A stretch of DNA of 64,000 nt from Meghimatium bilineatum (GCA_034231615.1 CM067311.1:11053212-11117211); one strand, 5' to 3'. Numbered from the stretch's first letter, positions 21,146 to 30,399 are shown. Notes: generated by a model from the sequence alone, not told the origin. Translations and numbers: made by a program.

Positions 21146-21219
21146 AACTAGAGATATCAATGACTCACAGCAGCATCAGCCATTTATAATCTCTCAATGC
21201 ATGTACACATTCTTTACTT

Positions 21220-21380
21220 CATCCTCTTCAGCGTTCATTCTCAAACTCCCGCTGGTTCTCTCTTGTAGCAGGACAATAGTCTTATATTTCCAGCAGGGTG
21301 TAGTCCAGAAAATGGAAATAAATTATGTCGCCGTTATTTTTCCGCAATGGCTCGACACATCCATCTTTGGTGGGACATTT
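21220..21380 (-). mobile_element. Family B element, minus strand
   Basis: On the plus strand it reads CTCTTCAGCGTTCATTCTCA, then TTGTAGCAGGACAATAGT and GTAGTCCAGAAAATGGAAAT, the exact reverse order of family B blocks. Confidence 0.75.
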
Positions 21381-21734
21381 TTAAAGTCCTGTTACAAAGT
21401 CATTATTTTACACTTCAATTTCCCTTCATAGAGATCATTCACAGACTCGACACGTTTTAAGCAAGTCGAACTGTTCTGTCATTACCACCAGCACTATCAT
21501 GTGCAGGGAAGAGATCCCTGTGATATCCAAGAGGTTGGAAGAAACTAAAGATACAAATCACACTGCAACACTGGTCATTCATAAACTTTCAAAGTATGTA
21601 GATTGGCAGTCTGTTAATTACTGTTATAAAGCAAATATTTGACACAGCAAAATTTGTAGAGATAAATCATCAGGAAACCACACAATGTGCTGAAAATTTC
21701 CCTTAGTACATGGATAATATAATATAGAGCACTG

Positions 21735-22230
21735 AGACAAATGTGTTGGGCCATTGGTACAAATAAAACACTTGGCACAACGCATTTCCATTCTCTAGAC
21801 TACATCCTGTTGAAAATCTAGGACCATTGTCCTGCTACAAGAGATATAAAATCTAGGACCATTGTCCTGCTACAAGAGATATAAAATATAGGACCATCCA
21901 TTGTCCTGCTACAAGAGAGATAAAATCTAGGACCATCCATTGTCCTGCTACAAGAGATATAAAATCTAGGACCATTGTCCTGCTACAAGAGATATAAAAT
22001 CTAGGACCATTGTCCTGCTACAAGAGATATAAAATCTAGGACCATCCATTGTCCTGCTACAAGAGAGATAAAATCTAGGACCATCCATTGTCCTGCTACA
22101 AGAGAGATAAAATCTAAGACCATCCATTGTCCTGCTACAAGAGAGATAAAATCTAGGACCATCCATTGTCCTGCTACAAGAGAGATCCAGTGGAAGTTTG
22201 ATTAAAAAAATGCTGAAGATGAAACATTGA
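21735..22230 (+). mobile_element. Family B element with internal minisatellite expansion
   Basis: The 5' part (GTTGGGCCATTGGTACAAAT, TTCTCTAGACTACATCCTGT) and 3' part (GAGAGATCCAGTGGAAGTTT, ATGCTGAAGATGAA) of family B are both present. They are separated by ten tandem copies of the internal segment that is single-copy in other members. Confidence 0.85.
21812..22187. repeat. 35/39-bp minisatellite, 10 copies, inside family B
   Basis: Units read AAAATCTAGGACCATTGTCC plus TGCTACAAGAGATAT (35 bp), or with a CATC insertion and GAGAGAT end (39 bp). Shorter units predominate on the left and 39-bp units occupy the right end. Confidence 0.9.
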
Positions 22231-22998
22231 GGATTTATTTTAGAAACAATCAGGATCTGTCCCCGAATGCGTGCCTACCCAATAAAATTGTATTTTGATT
22301 ATTTCCCTGATTATGTTTATAAATTTGTTTATCTATGTTTATTAACTTAAATATTTATTTATATAAGATGATCGTATGAGTGGTTAGGAGAGTTGTATGA
22401 GTTAGGGTTAGCATTTGGCCTAATAAATACCCATTATCTGACAAACATAACCAAGAGAAATAATAAAAATATTTTGGTAGGTACGCATTCAGGGAAAGCT
22501 CCAAAAATTATAATGAATTGTTTGTACACTCCTACAATAAAAAAATATTTTATGTCTGCTCAAAAGATTTCTATCTTCATTAGTGAAGCACAAATATATT
22601 TAAATGATTACAATGTTGATATATCAAATATGAATATATTGTTTAGTCTGCAGCTCTGTACACGACTAAATAGCACCAATTAATATCAAAATATATGTTT
22701 GTGAGAATATATTACATAATCTGCAGCTCTGTACATGACTAATTAGCACCAATTAGTATCACATAATATGAAAAATCATTAAGTGAAAAAACATATTTAT
22801 AATACAAAAACAAATGACAACATCGCTGATGTAAAGTTCTTCATCTGCATTCATTCTAAAACTCTGTGGTGTGTCTGTGGCTATGACAACAAGTATGAGA
22901 ACCAGTTCTTTCGTACGTCTGGCGTATAATAATAATGACCCATAACCTATCAGGGTTGTAGGGATTCCACTCTGGCGATGTTAGAAAAAAAAGCACAC
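22231..22998. other. Unassigned AT-rich spacer with a 73-bp duplication
   Basis: CTGCAGCTCTGTACACGACT at about 22,648 and CTGCAGCTCTGTACATGACT about 73 bp downstream begin two copies. Nothing else is recognised. A 96-codon plus-strand frame at 22,393-22,683 shows no family motif. Confidence 0.5.
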
Positions 22999-23110
22999 CA
23001 AAAAACCCTATCACAAAAATCCCTCCTAACACCCTATCATAAAAAGTCCTCCTAACACCCTATCACAAAAAGCTCTCCCAACACCCCTATCACAAAAAGC
23101 CCTTCAAAGC
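22999..23110. repeat. 26-bp tandem repeat, 4 copies
   Basis: Units are ACCCTATCACAAAAA plus a CCTCCTAAC-like end, with small variations. Confidence 0.8.
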
Positions 23111-23249
23111 CCTCCATACACCTGTCCTCCATCATTCGGACGAGTGTAGAAAAATCACACCCTTTGCTTACTATACTATCAATACAGTTACAGACATTTA
23201 CTGTTCAGTCAAAGTAGTAAAAATAATGAATGTATTAGTTACTAACGCC

Positions 23250-23383
23250 GAAGTCGGATGTATTGGCGCAAATACAATTGCGACACAATGTATTTGTGTT
23301 CTCTAGATTACATCCTGCTGGAAATCTAGTAAGACTAGTGTTCTGCTATACAAGAGATCAAGTGAGAGTTTGAGAATGAATGC
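23250..23383 (+). mobile_element. Family B element, diverged
   Basis: AAGTCGGATGTATTGGCGCA, TCTAGATTACATCCTGCTGG and GAGAGTTTGAGAATGAATGC follow family B order; the GAA tail is absent. Confidence 0.65.
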
Positions 23384-23387
23384 CCCC

Positions 23388-23775
23388 AAATCTCCTGATG
23401 GTTATCTAGATGTAGTCTGGAGAATAGATTCTGTTGTTTTGGCTTACAGCATGACTGCAATATCTGTACCTTTCGACCTGAAAGATCCAGATTGAGCATG
23501 GTTGATTTACTTTTGAGTCGGGCCACTGATGCAAATAAAATGGGGACACAATGAATTTCCTTTCTCTGGATTATGTCCTGCTGGAAATCTAGTAGTACCA
23601 TTGTCTTGCTACAAGAGAGATTCAGCAGAAGTTTGAGAATGGACGCTGAAGAAGAAGAGTCACTTTGACCTATGGGTTGGAAATGTCAATAACACCCACA
23701 AACCTCCTTAGTTGCCACTTACTACATGGCAGGTAAGTTGTTGTCTTTGCTCCCCTTTCGTGCCCTGGCAACACA
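23388..23775 (-). mobile_element. Family A copy split by a family B insertion
   Basis: The left part (to about 23,512) holds the minus-strand 3' half of family A (GTAGTCTGGAGAATAGA, GCAATATCTGTACCTTTCGA, GAGCATGG). The right part (from about 23,660) holds the 5' half (CACTTTGACCTATGGGTTGG, ACCTCCTTAGTTGCCACTTA, TTGCTCCCCTTTCGTGCCCT). A plus-strand family B element lies exactly between them. Confidence 0.75.
23516..23658 (+). mobile_element. Family B element nested in family A
   Basis: GTCGGGCCACTGATGCAAAT to GAATGGACGCTGAAGAAGAA is complete apart from the first bases. The junctions ACTTTT and CACTTTG suggest a short imperfect target duplication. Confidence 0.75.
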
Positions 23776-23929
23776 CAGGTGAGAGGAAGACAATGATATA
23801 TATTGGGGACATGCAGAAAAATGGATATGCCAAGTTGAAAGTACAAATATTTCAGCTGTACTGCAAACTAACAGAACAACATTACACAGAGAAATTCCAG
23901 TCAACAATATACGTGAGAAGCAAACCCTA

Positions 23930-24016
23930 ACATAAAACATGGGCTGAAGTTCACAATCTTAACCCTAGGATAAAACGTGATGAAGTTCACAATCTTAATC
24001 TTCGGATAAAACATGT
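23930..24016. repeat. 36-bp tandem repeat, about 2.4 copies
   Basis: GATGAAGTTCACAATCTTAA and GGATAAAACATG-type blocks alternate. Confidence 0.7.
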
Positions 24017-24028
24017 ACTTGAAAACTA

Positions 24029-24303
24029 CAGGGAGCTGGGTAGGGCAGTGGTTAGCGGGCTGGTTTCGCATATGAGTGGTCTTGGGTTCATTCCCCAGTT
24101 TGAGGCGGAAACATTTTTCAAATCACAAAGGCTCCCGGGTCAACCCAGCCTTAATTGGGTACCGGATTAATCCAGGAAGTAAAGACTGCGAGGGAGAGGA
24201 GATGGCTACCACCCTCATATAGCAGAGCCACTGAAATGTGAGGTCATTAACATCTTACACCCCTACGGCATTTAATAAATGCTATGGTTAACTTTAACAT
24301 TAC
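24029..24303 (+). mobile_element. tRNA-derived SINE with target-site duplication
   Basis: This 275-bp element lies between perfect 13-bp repeats TACTTGAAAACTA (24,016-24,028 and 24,304-24,316). Its head contains a tRNA-like A box (TAGGGCAGTGGTTAGCGG, about 24,041-24,058) and a B box (GGGTTCATTCCCC, 24,084-24,096), about 40 bp apart, the internal pol III promoter layout. The unrelated body includes CCGGGTCAACCCAGC, and the end is ATGGTTAACTTTAAC. It is a retroposed SINE rather than a functional tRNA, because no acceptor stem closes the head. Confidence 0.85.
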
Positions 24304-24529
24304 TACTTGAAAACTAGCTCCAATAATGGCATAGCACCAGATCTGTAAATAAGGAAGTATGGGGTGGTGGTTTAGAAATTCAAACACAGCTATTTTCCCT
24401 TTCAGCTAAATAGAGTATTTAGAAAAAGTAAAGATATTGTACAAATATAAAGACTAATTAGATGCTAAATGAATGCCTGAAAGCAAAGACGAATTGTCAA
24501 AAATGGCAGATAATCTCCCTCAATCCCAC

Positions 24530-24905
24530 GTACTTCAAAATTTCAGGGAAGTAGCGTCTCCGCTAAAATAATCTATGAGACTTTAGTGGAGAGAACTAAA
24601 TGGAAACTACAGCCCCAAGCAAGACAGCATGAACAAATTCAACTGACAGGAACAAGTCAGGGTATTTCGACTGATAATGGAACATTGCCATCTAAAAGCA
24701 CACTTACCCCGAATCGGTATTAGCGACTCTGCAACCAACATGTGCAGAATAACAACACCTACCCAGAATATATACTACAGTATTAACCCAGAGAATTTGT
24801 TGACAGAGCAATATCCTGGTCCACAGGAATATCTCTACAGAACAAACTGTGGGAGACTCATGGCAACCTAAAACAAACTATTCTATACAGGACCAATCAC
24901 CCATA
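24530..24905 (+). pseudogene. LINE C-terminal remnant after RNase H
   Basis: EQVRVFRLIMEHCHLKAHLP followed by RIGISDSATNMC matches the xxxFRLxTGHCxLxxHLxRxG and SDSxxCxC block after RNase H in LINEs. A decayed C-terminal part follows to about 24,905. The cysteine pattern is broken. It belongs to the same broad group as 60-443. Confidence 0.6.
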
Positions 24906-24999
24906 TAGTAACTTGGGCCTGGACTGCTGGTTCCGGTTACAAATAATAAGGATACTATCTTCTATCCAGGAATGTTGTAATGGGTTATTTTGAAAATCT

Positions 25000-25745
25000 G
25001 TCACGAGTGAAAAAAATCATCTTGTTTCAATTTCTTACTTTTGTTTTCTATCAAATAATCTTTGATCATGGATGCTGAAGAGCTACCGACCAGCAGACAT
25101 TGCACCATTGTCCAGTTGTGGCAGAGGAATACTTAATGTGCATCACTGCGGATGTGTCAACAAATCTGACAGAAGAATGATGAGATTGTTGGCTCAGATG
25201 TGTGTGCTGTGCTCCTAGCAGGATGTGATAATCCTAAGATACTGCCACAGTGGAATGTCTCCCTTTTGGGACAAAACATATGCATCTATAAACTCCCCCT
25301 AACCATCCATACCTTTGATACAACCTTACGTGAGTCTGGCAGGCACCTCAGTTACACAACTGAGAAGAACCTGTGCTTATGTCAAAAAAGGCTATTGACT
25401 TTCAAGAGCTACCTGCTCACAGGTAACGGGATGCATCATCATCATGTGTCAAGAGCTACCTGCTCACAGATAACGGGATGCATCATCATCATGTGTCAAG
25501 AGCTACCTGCTCACAGATAACGGGATGCATCATCATCATGTGTCAAGAGCTACCTGCTCACAGCTAAAGGGATTATTTCATCATCATCATGTGTCAAGAG
25601 CTACCTGTTCACAGCTAAAGGGATTATTTCATCATCACCATGTGTAAAGAGCTACCTGTTCACAGCTAAAGGGATTATTTCATCATCACCATGTGTCAAG
25701 AGCTACTTGCTCACGGCTAAAGGGATTATGTCATCATTATCATCC
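25000..25745 (+). repeat. Family C interspersed repeat, copy 2
   Basis: Shares with copy 1 the blocks GATGCTGAAGAG, CATTGCACC, GCATCACTGCGGATGTGTCA, GACAGAAGAATG, CCACAGTGGAATGTCTCCC and CACCTCAGTTACACAACTGA in the same order. Between CATTGCACC and CATCACTGC it has only a 34-bp single unit (25,107-25,140), so it keeps the unexpanded state. The 3' end is expanded into a 47/51-bp array. Confidence 0.7.
25405..25745. repeat. 47/51-bp minisatellite, 7 copies
   Basis: AGAGCTACCTG-type starts lie at 25,405, 25,452, 25,499, 25,546 (47-bp spacing), then 25,597, 25,648 and 25,699 (51-bp spacing). The two halves use different units (GGGATGCATCATC against AAAGGGATTATTTCATC). Confidence 0.9.
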
Positions 25746-26194
25746 GTGAACAATATCAAACTGGATGTATAATAATTGATCGCAGAAGAATGCTCGAGAT
25801 GCAAATAGCATGTCTATATCAACAATATTGCGACATAAAATTAAATATACCAGGCCAAAATGCATACATATTGCAGCTTTTCTGTAAACTAGACAGCTAA
25901 TGTAGTTATACTCAACTACATTACGTCACAATAAGAAATATAAATGGTCAGCTGGAACAACAAGAGAAAAATCAACAATATTACAGAAAACATAAATCTA
26001 TTTCAAATAGTTCATGATAAAAAAACACAGAAAATAAAACACACAAATAATACAGGATTCAGATAATAAACTCCATGTAGTGTAATCCCTCTATCCTTCA
26101 GCCTTCCTAATCCCCCAACCTTTTAATAGTTCTTCATGTTGTGGCGGTCCCAAAATTTAAAAATTATTTTTGTTGCTACTTCATATGTGTTTTC

Positions 26195-26415
26195 CGATGG
26201 TCTTAGACGTGCGATGAGAAAAGTAAAACTTCAACATTTAATAACAACTGGAAAAATCAAGGGGAGAAGAGACAGAGGAAGACAAAGAGATACATTTCTG
26301 GATGGGTTGTCAGTGTGGTACAAAATGAAGTCATCAATTGAATTACTTAACAACACAAGAGGCAGAAAGTTGTGGAGAAGCATGATTACCTACACCAATT
26401 GGCATGGCACTTGAT
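26195..26415 (+). pseudogene. LINE C-terminal tail
   Basis: RRAMRKVKLQHLITTGKIKG, RRDRGRQRDTFLDGLSVWY and RKLWRSMITYTNWHGT before a stop. The frame is open across the fragment. Homologous to the 13,765 and 4,634 tails. Confidence 0.75.
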
Positions 26416-26562
26416 TGATTACTTGTAGGTAAGGAGATCTAACTGTCTTGCTACAAAACCCATATCTAATTTAGCGAGCTAAGTTCCAGCTTAGTAATAG
26501 AGTTCATCTATATGCCTATTCTCATAATTACACAGCGATTAATTAATTATTCCCATACTTGA

Positions 26563-26830
26563 TTAAAACTCATCCTTGACAACTGGCCCTTCCAGCTTTA
26601 TGACACCGTCAATCTGTGTTTCTGTCTCATCAGGTCTTGCTATGTTTGTGTCTACCAGCAGTTCACTGTCTGCAGCACCTTTACGAGTATGACCCTTGTC
26701 AATGATGATTGAATCTTCAGTGTCAGAGATGTAATATGGTTCTCCAGTGTAATGTGTTGGATATAGAAGGTAAGGCTCCGCTGATAGGCCAACTAGGTCC
26801 CGTGGAGAAAAATGCTGTTTCCACTGTTCT
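26563..26830 (-). CDS. Possible 3'-terminal coding exon of an unidentified host gene
   Basis: On the minus strand, TTATCTTTTAG, a canonical pyrimidine-rich splice acceptor, abuts an exon at 26,830. One base completes a split codon, then about 88 codons run without a stop to TAA at 26,563-26,565. The peptide begins EQWKQHFSPRDLVGLSAEPY. It is rich in Tyr, Asp and Glu, and ends GPVVKDEF, an acidic tail. It is non-repetitive and matches none of the mobile elements here. I do not recognise the family. No upstream exon is visible, so a long intron over 26.8 kb would be needed. KDEF loosely resembles ER-retention signals, which is weak evidence. It could be a chance frame or a retrocopy. Confidence 0.4.
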
Positions 26831-26862
26831 CTAAAAGATAATTTATAATTTAAAAAAAAAAT

Positions 26863-26962
26863 TACAAGTAACAATTTACAATAAGTAACAACTTATAATA
26901 CGCTAAATTTATAAGTAACAATTTATAATAAGTAACAATTTACAATAAGTAACAATTTATAA
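26863..26962. repeat. AT-rich tandem repeat, 17-19 bp units (left part)
   Basis: AAGTAACAATTTATAAT-type units repeat about five times. The same motif continues at 27,972-28,095 on the other side of the DNA transposon, so the transposon split one array. Confidence 0.8.
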
Positions 26963-27111
26963 GCAAAAATGGAACAATACAGGATCAAGTGTACATCTAG
27001 CATTTCCTGCTTACAATTTTTTTTAAATGCGCTCCTGTCATATTTTTTAGAACTTGGTAATGCCATTCACACTTCCGTTACGTCACTCTTCCACTACATA
27101 TCTTTAGTAAA

Positions 27112-27324
27112 ATGGCTGCCGTATGTATGTTGAATTTGCCTTTGACTGACAAAGACGCAGTACAATTGTTGCAGTCACGAAGAGTACTTGCAAACGGGAA
27201 ATGCGCACAGTGTCATACTATGACATTTAACTTCTATTGTGACAATCAAATTCACTATCCGAAACAAAATAATACCCTGCATTCAAACCCAATCATGTTT
27301 CCACTCATACAACCCTCCAATTAA
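27112..27324 (+). pseudogene. Merlin/ISXO2-like transposase N-terminal remnant
   Basis: The ATG context is AAAATGG. The product begins MAAVCMLNLPLTDKDAVQLL and continues QSRRVLANGKCAQCHTMTF, with a CxxC pair. Family N-termini typically have a FLQxxGxL-type helix followed by a CxxC zinc-binding half. After about residue 46 the similarity ends, and a stop follows at codon 71; the DDE-type catalytic part is missing. A CRE-like TTACGTCA lies about 35 bp upstream of the ATG. A host first exon is an alternative, less likely given the transposon ends. Confidence 0.5.
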
Positions 27325-27412
27325 ATACTCCCCCATTTATTGTCTTGGCATATTTATATATGTAAAACCTGCCCAATAATTGTCGCTCAAATATTCTCAT
27401 GGGAGGTAATAC

Positions 27413-27561
27413 TTCTTCTTCAGCGTTCATTCTAAAACTCTCGTTGGATCTTCTTTGTAGCAGGACTATAGTCATACTAGATTTCCAGTTCAGAGAATGG
27501 AAATGCGTTGTGTCACAATTTTATTTGCGCCAATGGCCAGACACATCCGTCTTCGGCGAGA
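27413..27561 (-). mobile_element. Family B element nested in the Merlin-like transposon
   Basis: A 149-bp copy with TTCTTCTTCAGCGTTCATTC at the plus-strand start and CCAATGGCCAGACACATCC near its end. The perfect 10-bp repeat GAGGTAATAC lies at 27,403-27,412 and 27,562-27,571. Confidence 0.8.
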
Positions 27562-27971
27562 GAGGTAATACATAAACAAAGAGTAAGTAGAAATCATTTG
27601 TCTCCCTTTCAATGTAGTTACCAACTTGAATTGATTAAATCAGAAAGGTGGTTTGCGTTAGAATTAGTCCTAACACTGAGTCTAATCCCCCCCCCCCAAC
27701 ACAACATCTAAATTCTAACAGTACCTCATATCTTGAAAATACAAAAACCATTAAATCGTTGCAAGTTTTAATCTCCGCACGTAACTACTATTAGCTATTT
27801 TGAATTACAGTGACAAGATCTGTAAATGATGTAATTTCATTGAGCTCGCTAAATGTGTGTGAACCAAAGAACACAAATATTGATCGTATGAAATATTTGT
27901 AAGTTTGTTTAAAATCCTGCTAATTGATAGTATATACATGGACCCTTGATCCCGTATTGTTCTGCAAAAAT

Positions 27972-28095
27972 TTATAAGTAACAATTCATAATAAGGAACA
28001 ATTTATAATAAGTGAACTATTAAAAAGTAAAAGTTAATAAAAAGCAAAAATTTATAAGCAAAAATGTATAATAAGCAATAATTACATAAACATGA
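27972..28095. repeat. AT-rich tandem repeat (right part)
   Basis: TTATAAGTAACAATTCATAA and AAGCAAAAATTTATAAGC units continue the array seen at 26,863-26,962. Units are more diverged here. Confidence 0.7.
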
Positions 28096-28119
28096 AAATA
28101 TAGAATAAGCACTGTTTGT

Positions 28120-28310
28120 GGGTCACTTTAACCTATGAGTTGACACAGTCAATTCCATGTTAACTGCCTCTTACATCATGCATGTCGGGTCACATTGTTT
28201 CTATTTTTTGCTTGACTTTTGAATTCAACACAGGGTAGACACCTTGCCTCCTCTCTTTAGTTGCCTCTTACACCGTGCATGTCAGGTTATATTATTTCTC
28301 TTTTCTTTAC
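28120..28310 (-). mobile_element. Family A 5' halves, two overlapping partial copies
   Basis: GTCACTTTAACCTATGAGTT, ACTGCCTCTTACATCATGCA and a second TTGCCTCTTACACCGTGCAT are minus-strand family A 5' blocks. The second copy is only about 60 bp. Confidence 0.55.
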
Positions 28311-28311
28311 G

Positions 28312-28455
28312 CTCGTTGCCATACTCCCATAAGATCTTTCCTGTAGCAGGATGTTCGTACTAGATTTCCAGCAGACATACACCAGAGAACGTAAATGTTT
28401 TGTCACAGTTTTATTTGCCTCAATGGCCCAACACATATGACTTTGGCATTGTAAA
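28312..28455 (-). mobile_element. Family B element, diverged
   Basis: TTCCTGTAGCAGGATGTTCG, TACTAGATTTCCAGCAG and CAATGGCCCAACACATATGA follow the minus-strand family B order. Confidence 0.65.
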
Positions 28456-28524
28456 GGACTGAACAGGATGTAGTCCGGATAAGATAATATGTTACATCAT
28501 AGTTTACCATTTGGCTTTGATATC

Positions 28525-28905
28525 TACAACATTTGGTCAAACACATACAACATTTGGTCAAACACATACAACATTTGGTCAAATATACAAAATTTGGTCA
28601 AACACATACAACATTTGGTAAAACACATAGAAAATTTGGTCAAACACATAGAAAATTTGGTCAAACATACACAATTTGGTCAAACACATGCAACATTTGG
28701 TCAAACATACAAAATTTGGTCAAACATACACAATTTGGTCAAACACATGCAACATTTGGTCAAACATACAAAATTTGGTCAAACACATACATTTGGTCAA
28801 ACACATACAACATTTGGTCAAACACATACAACATTTGGTCAAACACATACAACATTTGGTCAAACACATACAACATTTGGTAAAACACATACAAAATTTA
28901 GTCAC
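28525..28905. repeat. 21-bp minisatellite, about 18 copies
   Basis: Units ACATACAACATTTGGTCAAAC with variants (AATTTGG, GAAAATTTGG and shorter 19-bp forms). The three-divisible unit keeps several frames open on both strands (up to 170 codons); these are artefacts. Just before it, ATGTAGTCCGGATAAGATA and GTTTACCATTTGGCTTTGAT resemble minus-strand family A, so the array may have grown from that element. Confidence 0.9.
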
Positions 28906-29095
28906 ACTGTCAGTGACATATTCTCTCCAGAACGTTGTCTTTCTAATGAACTCCCTGAACCATTCTCTGTCGTGGGCGATGCGGCTTGCATTCTCCAATG
29001 ACATATTCATGTTATATTTAATGTTGTCAGTCCATCATCTTCTTGCTCTGCCTTTCCTCCTCTGCCCTGGTGCTCTGCCCTCCATTATTATTTAA
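28905..29095 (-). pseudogene. LINE C-terminal tail
   Basis: The minus-strand frames GQRRKGRARRWTDNIN and MNMSLENASRIAHDREWFRE match the RGRPxxRWxDNI and SLxxAxRxAxDRxxWR tail of LINE proteins. The reading runs into the 21-bp minisatellite without a stop. Confidence 0.65.
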
Positions 29096-29147
29096 CCAAA
29101 TACATAACAACATTTAGCCAAACTCATGCAACATTTGGCAAACATAT

Positions 29148-29206
29148 GTCCTGCTACAAGAGAGATCTGGCGGGAGTTTGAGAATGAACGCTGAAGAAGA
29201 AGAGTT
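29148..29206 (+). mobile_element. Family B, 3' tail only
   Basis: TGTCCTGCTACAAGAGAGAT and GGGAGTTTGAGAATGAACGC end in GAAGAAGAAG. Immediately upstream are two ACATTTGGC-like motifs resembling the 28.5 kb minisatellite. Confidence 0.7.
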
Positions 29207-30090
29207 TCCTATACCATGTTCAGTTGTAGGATGTTAAGCCAAGACTTTGTTTTATGACGATCTTGTATCTGCTCGTCTGTAAATAATATTTGTTGTGCTA
29301 GCATTATATTGATGGGAGGTCTGTGGATTTTTGGTCCAACCCGGTTAGAGCCAGAGGATACCTGATGATGTTCCTCCTTCACAAGCGAAGATGCACATGG
29401 CATGAAAAACAATAAATGCGATGAAAAAAAAAATAATTATAATAAATTGGTAATTGTCTAATTTGGTTTGTGAGTTTTCTACCTAAGTAATGCTCAAATC
29501 ACTGGAGCTAAGGTAGGGTTCACTATGTTCATTCCCCGCCACCAATTGACTACTGGTTATGTCAGATTTCTCTAATGCTTCAGGCATGCAACCAAATGGT
29601 CAAGTCAAAATTATTGTCACTTCCTAAGTCATTGCGCCTCTATGATGGGTCTCAGCATAGGAAACATATAGTGCTGTCAGCTTCCTCCTCCCCTCCCCAG
29701 TGCTGCACAGTACATCTCTGGCTTTATCCCAACCACAGAAGGTGCATACATATATACAAATAAAGCATAAAATACATTGCAACAATAAAATAAAAGCATA
29801 ATTGTATATATGATGTGCCATGAAGCTTCTATAAGAGAACCTCAATATAACGGCATGTCATCTACTAAGACTTTCTTTTGCATTAATGGTTTGTCTAGTT
29901 GGTGATACCCACAGATGCAAACCATGTGGCGTTTGCCCCTTCATTATTATAATAATGGAATTCTACACCTCTGCCTATAAACGGATTCTAGACTTGTGTC
30001 AAATTTCAGACATTAAAATCATGTCCTCGGTTTATAATCGAATTAGTTTATACATGGTATGCTACTATTTTTGTGTGTCTTTCTATGACA
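29207..30090. other. Unassigned spacer
   Basis: No repeat family or protein motif was recognised on either strand. Confidence 0.4.
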
Positions 30091-30191
30091 TGGAGTAACC
30101 AACCACACTCCAAGCCCTCCTTAGCTGCCTCTTACAACATACATTGCAAGTCACAGTATTATAATGATGATTATGAAATAATCCCTTTAGT

Positions 30192-30325
30192 AATGCTGAA
30201 GTCAGATGTGTCAGGCCGAAAGGCGCATATATCACAGCAATGATGTAAACCATGACACAACACATTCCGTTCTCCGGACTACAACCTGCTAATCTGCAGG
30301 AGTTTGAGAATGAACGAAGAAGAAG
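30192..30325 (+). mobile_element. Family A, 5'-truncated with target-site duplication
   Basis: A 134-bp 3' fragment starting at AATGCTGAAGTCAGATGTGT and ending GAATGAACGAAGAAGAAG. The perfect 12-bp repeat AATCCCTTTAGT flanks it (30,180-30,191 and 30,326-30,337). A 5'-truncated copy with its own duplication indicates retroposition with the 3' end as anchor. Confidence 0.85.
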
Positions 30326-30399
30326 AATCCCTTTAGTTTTGAGGTGGTAGCTATATATTGGTGGTAGCTATATAGCTATATATATGAGCTATATTTGAT

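Larger units (their letters stand above)
26971..27963 (+). mobile_element. Merlin/ISXO2-like DNA transposon, non-autonomous
   Basis: The ends are imperfect terminal inverted repeats. The left GGAACAATACAGGATCAAGT and the complement of the right end (AGAACAATACGGGATCAAGG) match at 17 of the first 20 positions, and similarity continues further in. The 8-bp direct repeat GCAAAAAT flanks it at 26,963-26,970 and 27,964-27,971. Merlin elements are known to make 8-9 bp duplications. Inside is a decayed transposase N-terminus (27,112) and a nested family B SINE (27,413-27,561). At 993 bp with no catalytic domain it is non-autonomous. Superfamily assignment combines the duplication length and the N-terminal motif. 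Confidence 0.7.

Noticed and set aside
24039-24100. Functional tRNA gene
   Set aside because: Box A and box B are present, but there is no matching acceptor stem, and the segment is the head of a 275-bp element flanked by target duplications.
25200-25520. Histidine-run protein of 106 codons
   Set aside because: The second half is the 47-bp minisatellite (CATCATCATCAT), and the first half is a family C repeat with stops in the homologous copies.
27050-27111. Promoter with CRE-like TTACGTCA before the ATG at 27,112
   Set aside because: It lies inside a DNA transposon upstream of a truncated transposase frame; a single short motif is not enough to call a host promoter.
28489-29095. Plus-strand frames of 116-170 codons and a minus-strand Cys-rich frame
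   Set aside because: All arise from the 21-bp minisatellite; three different frames are open at once, which is not expected of a gene.
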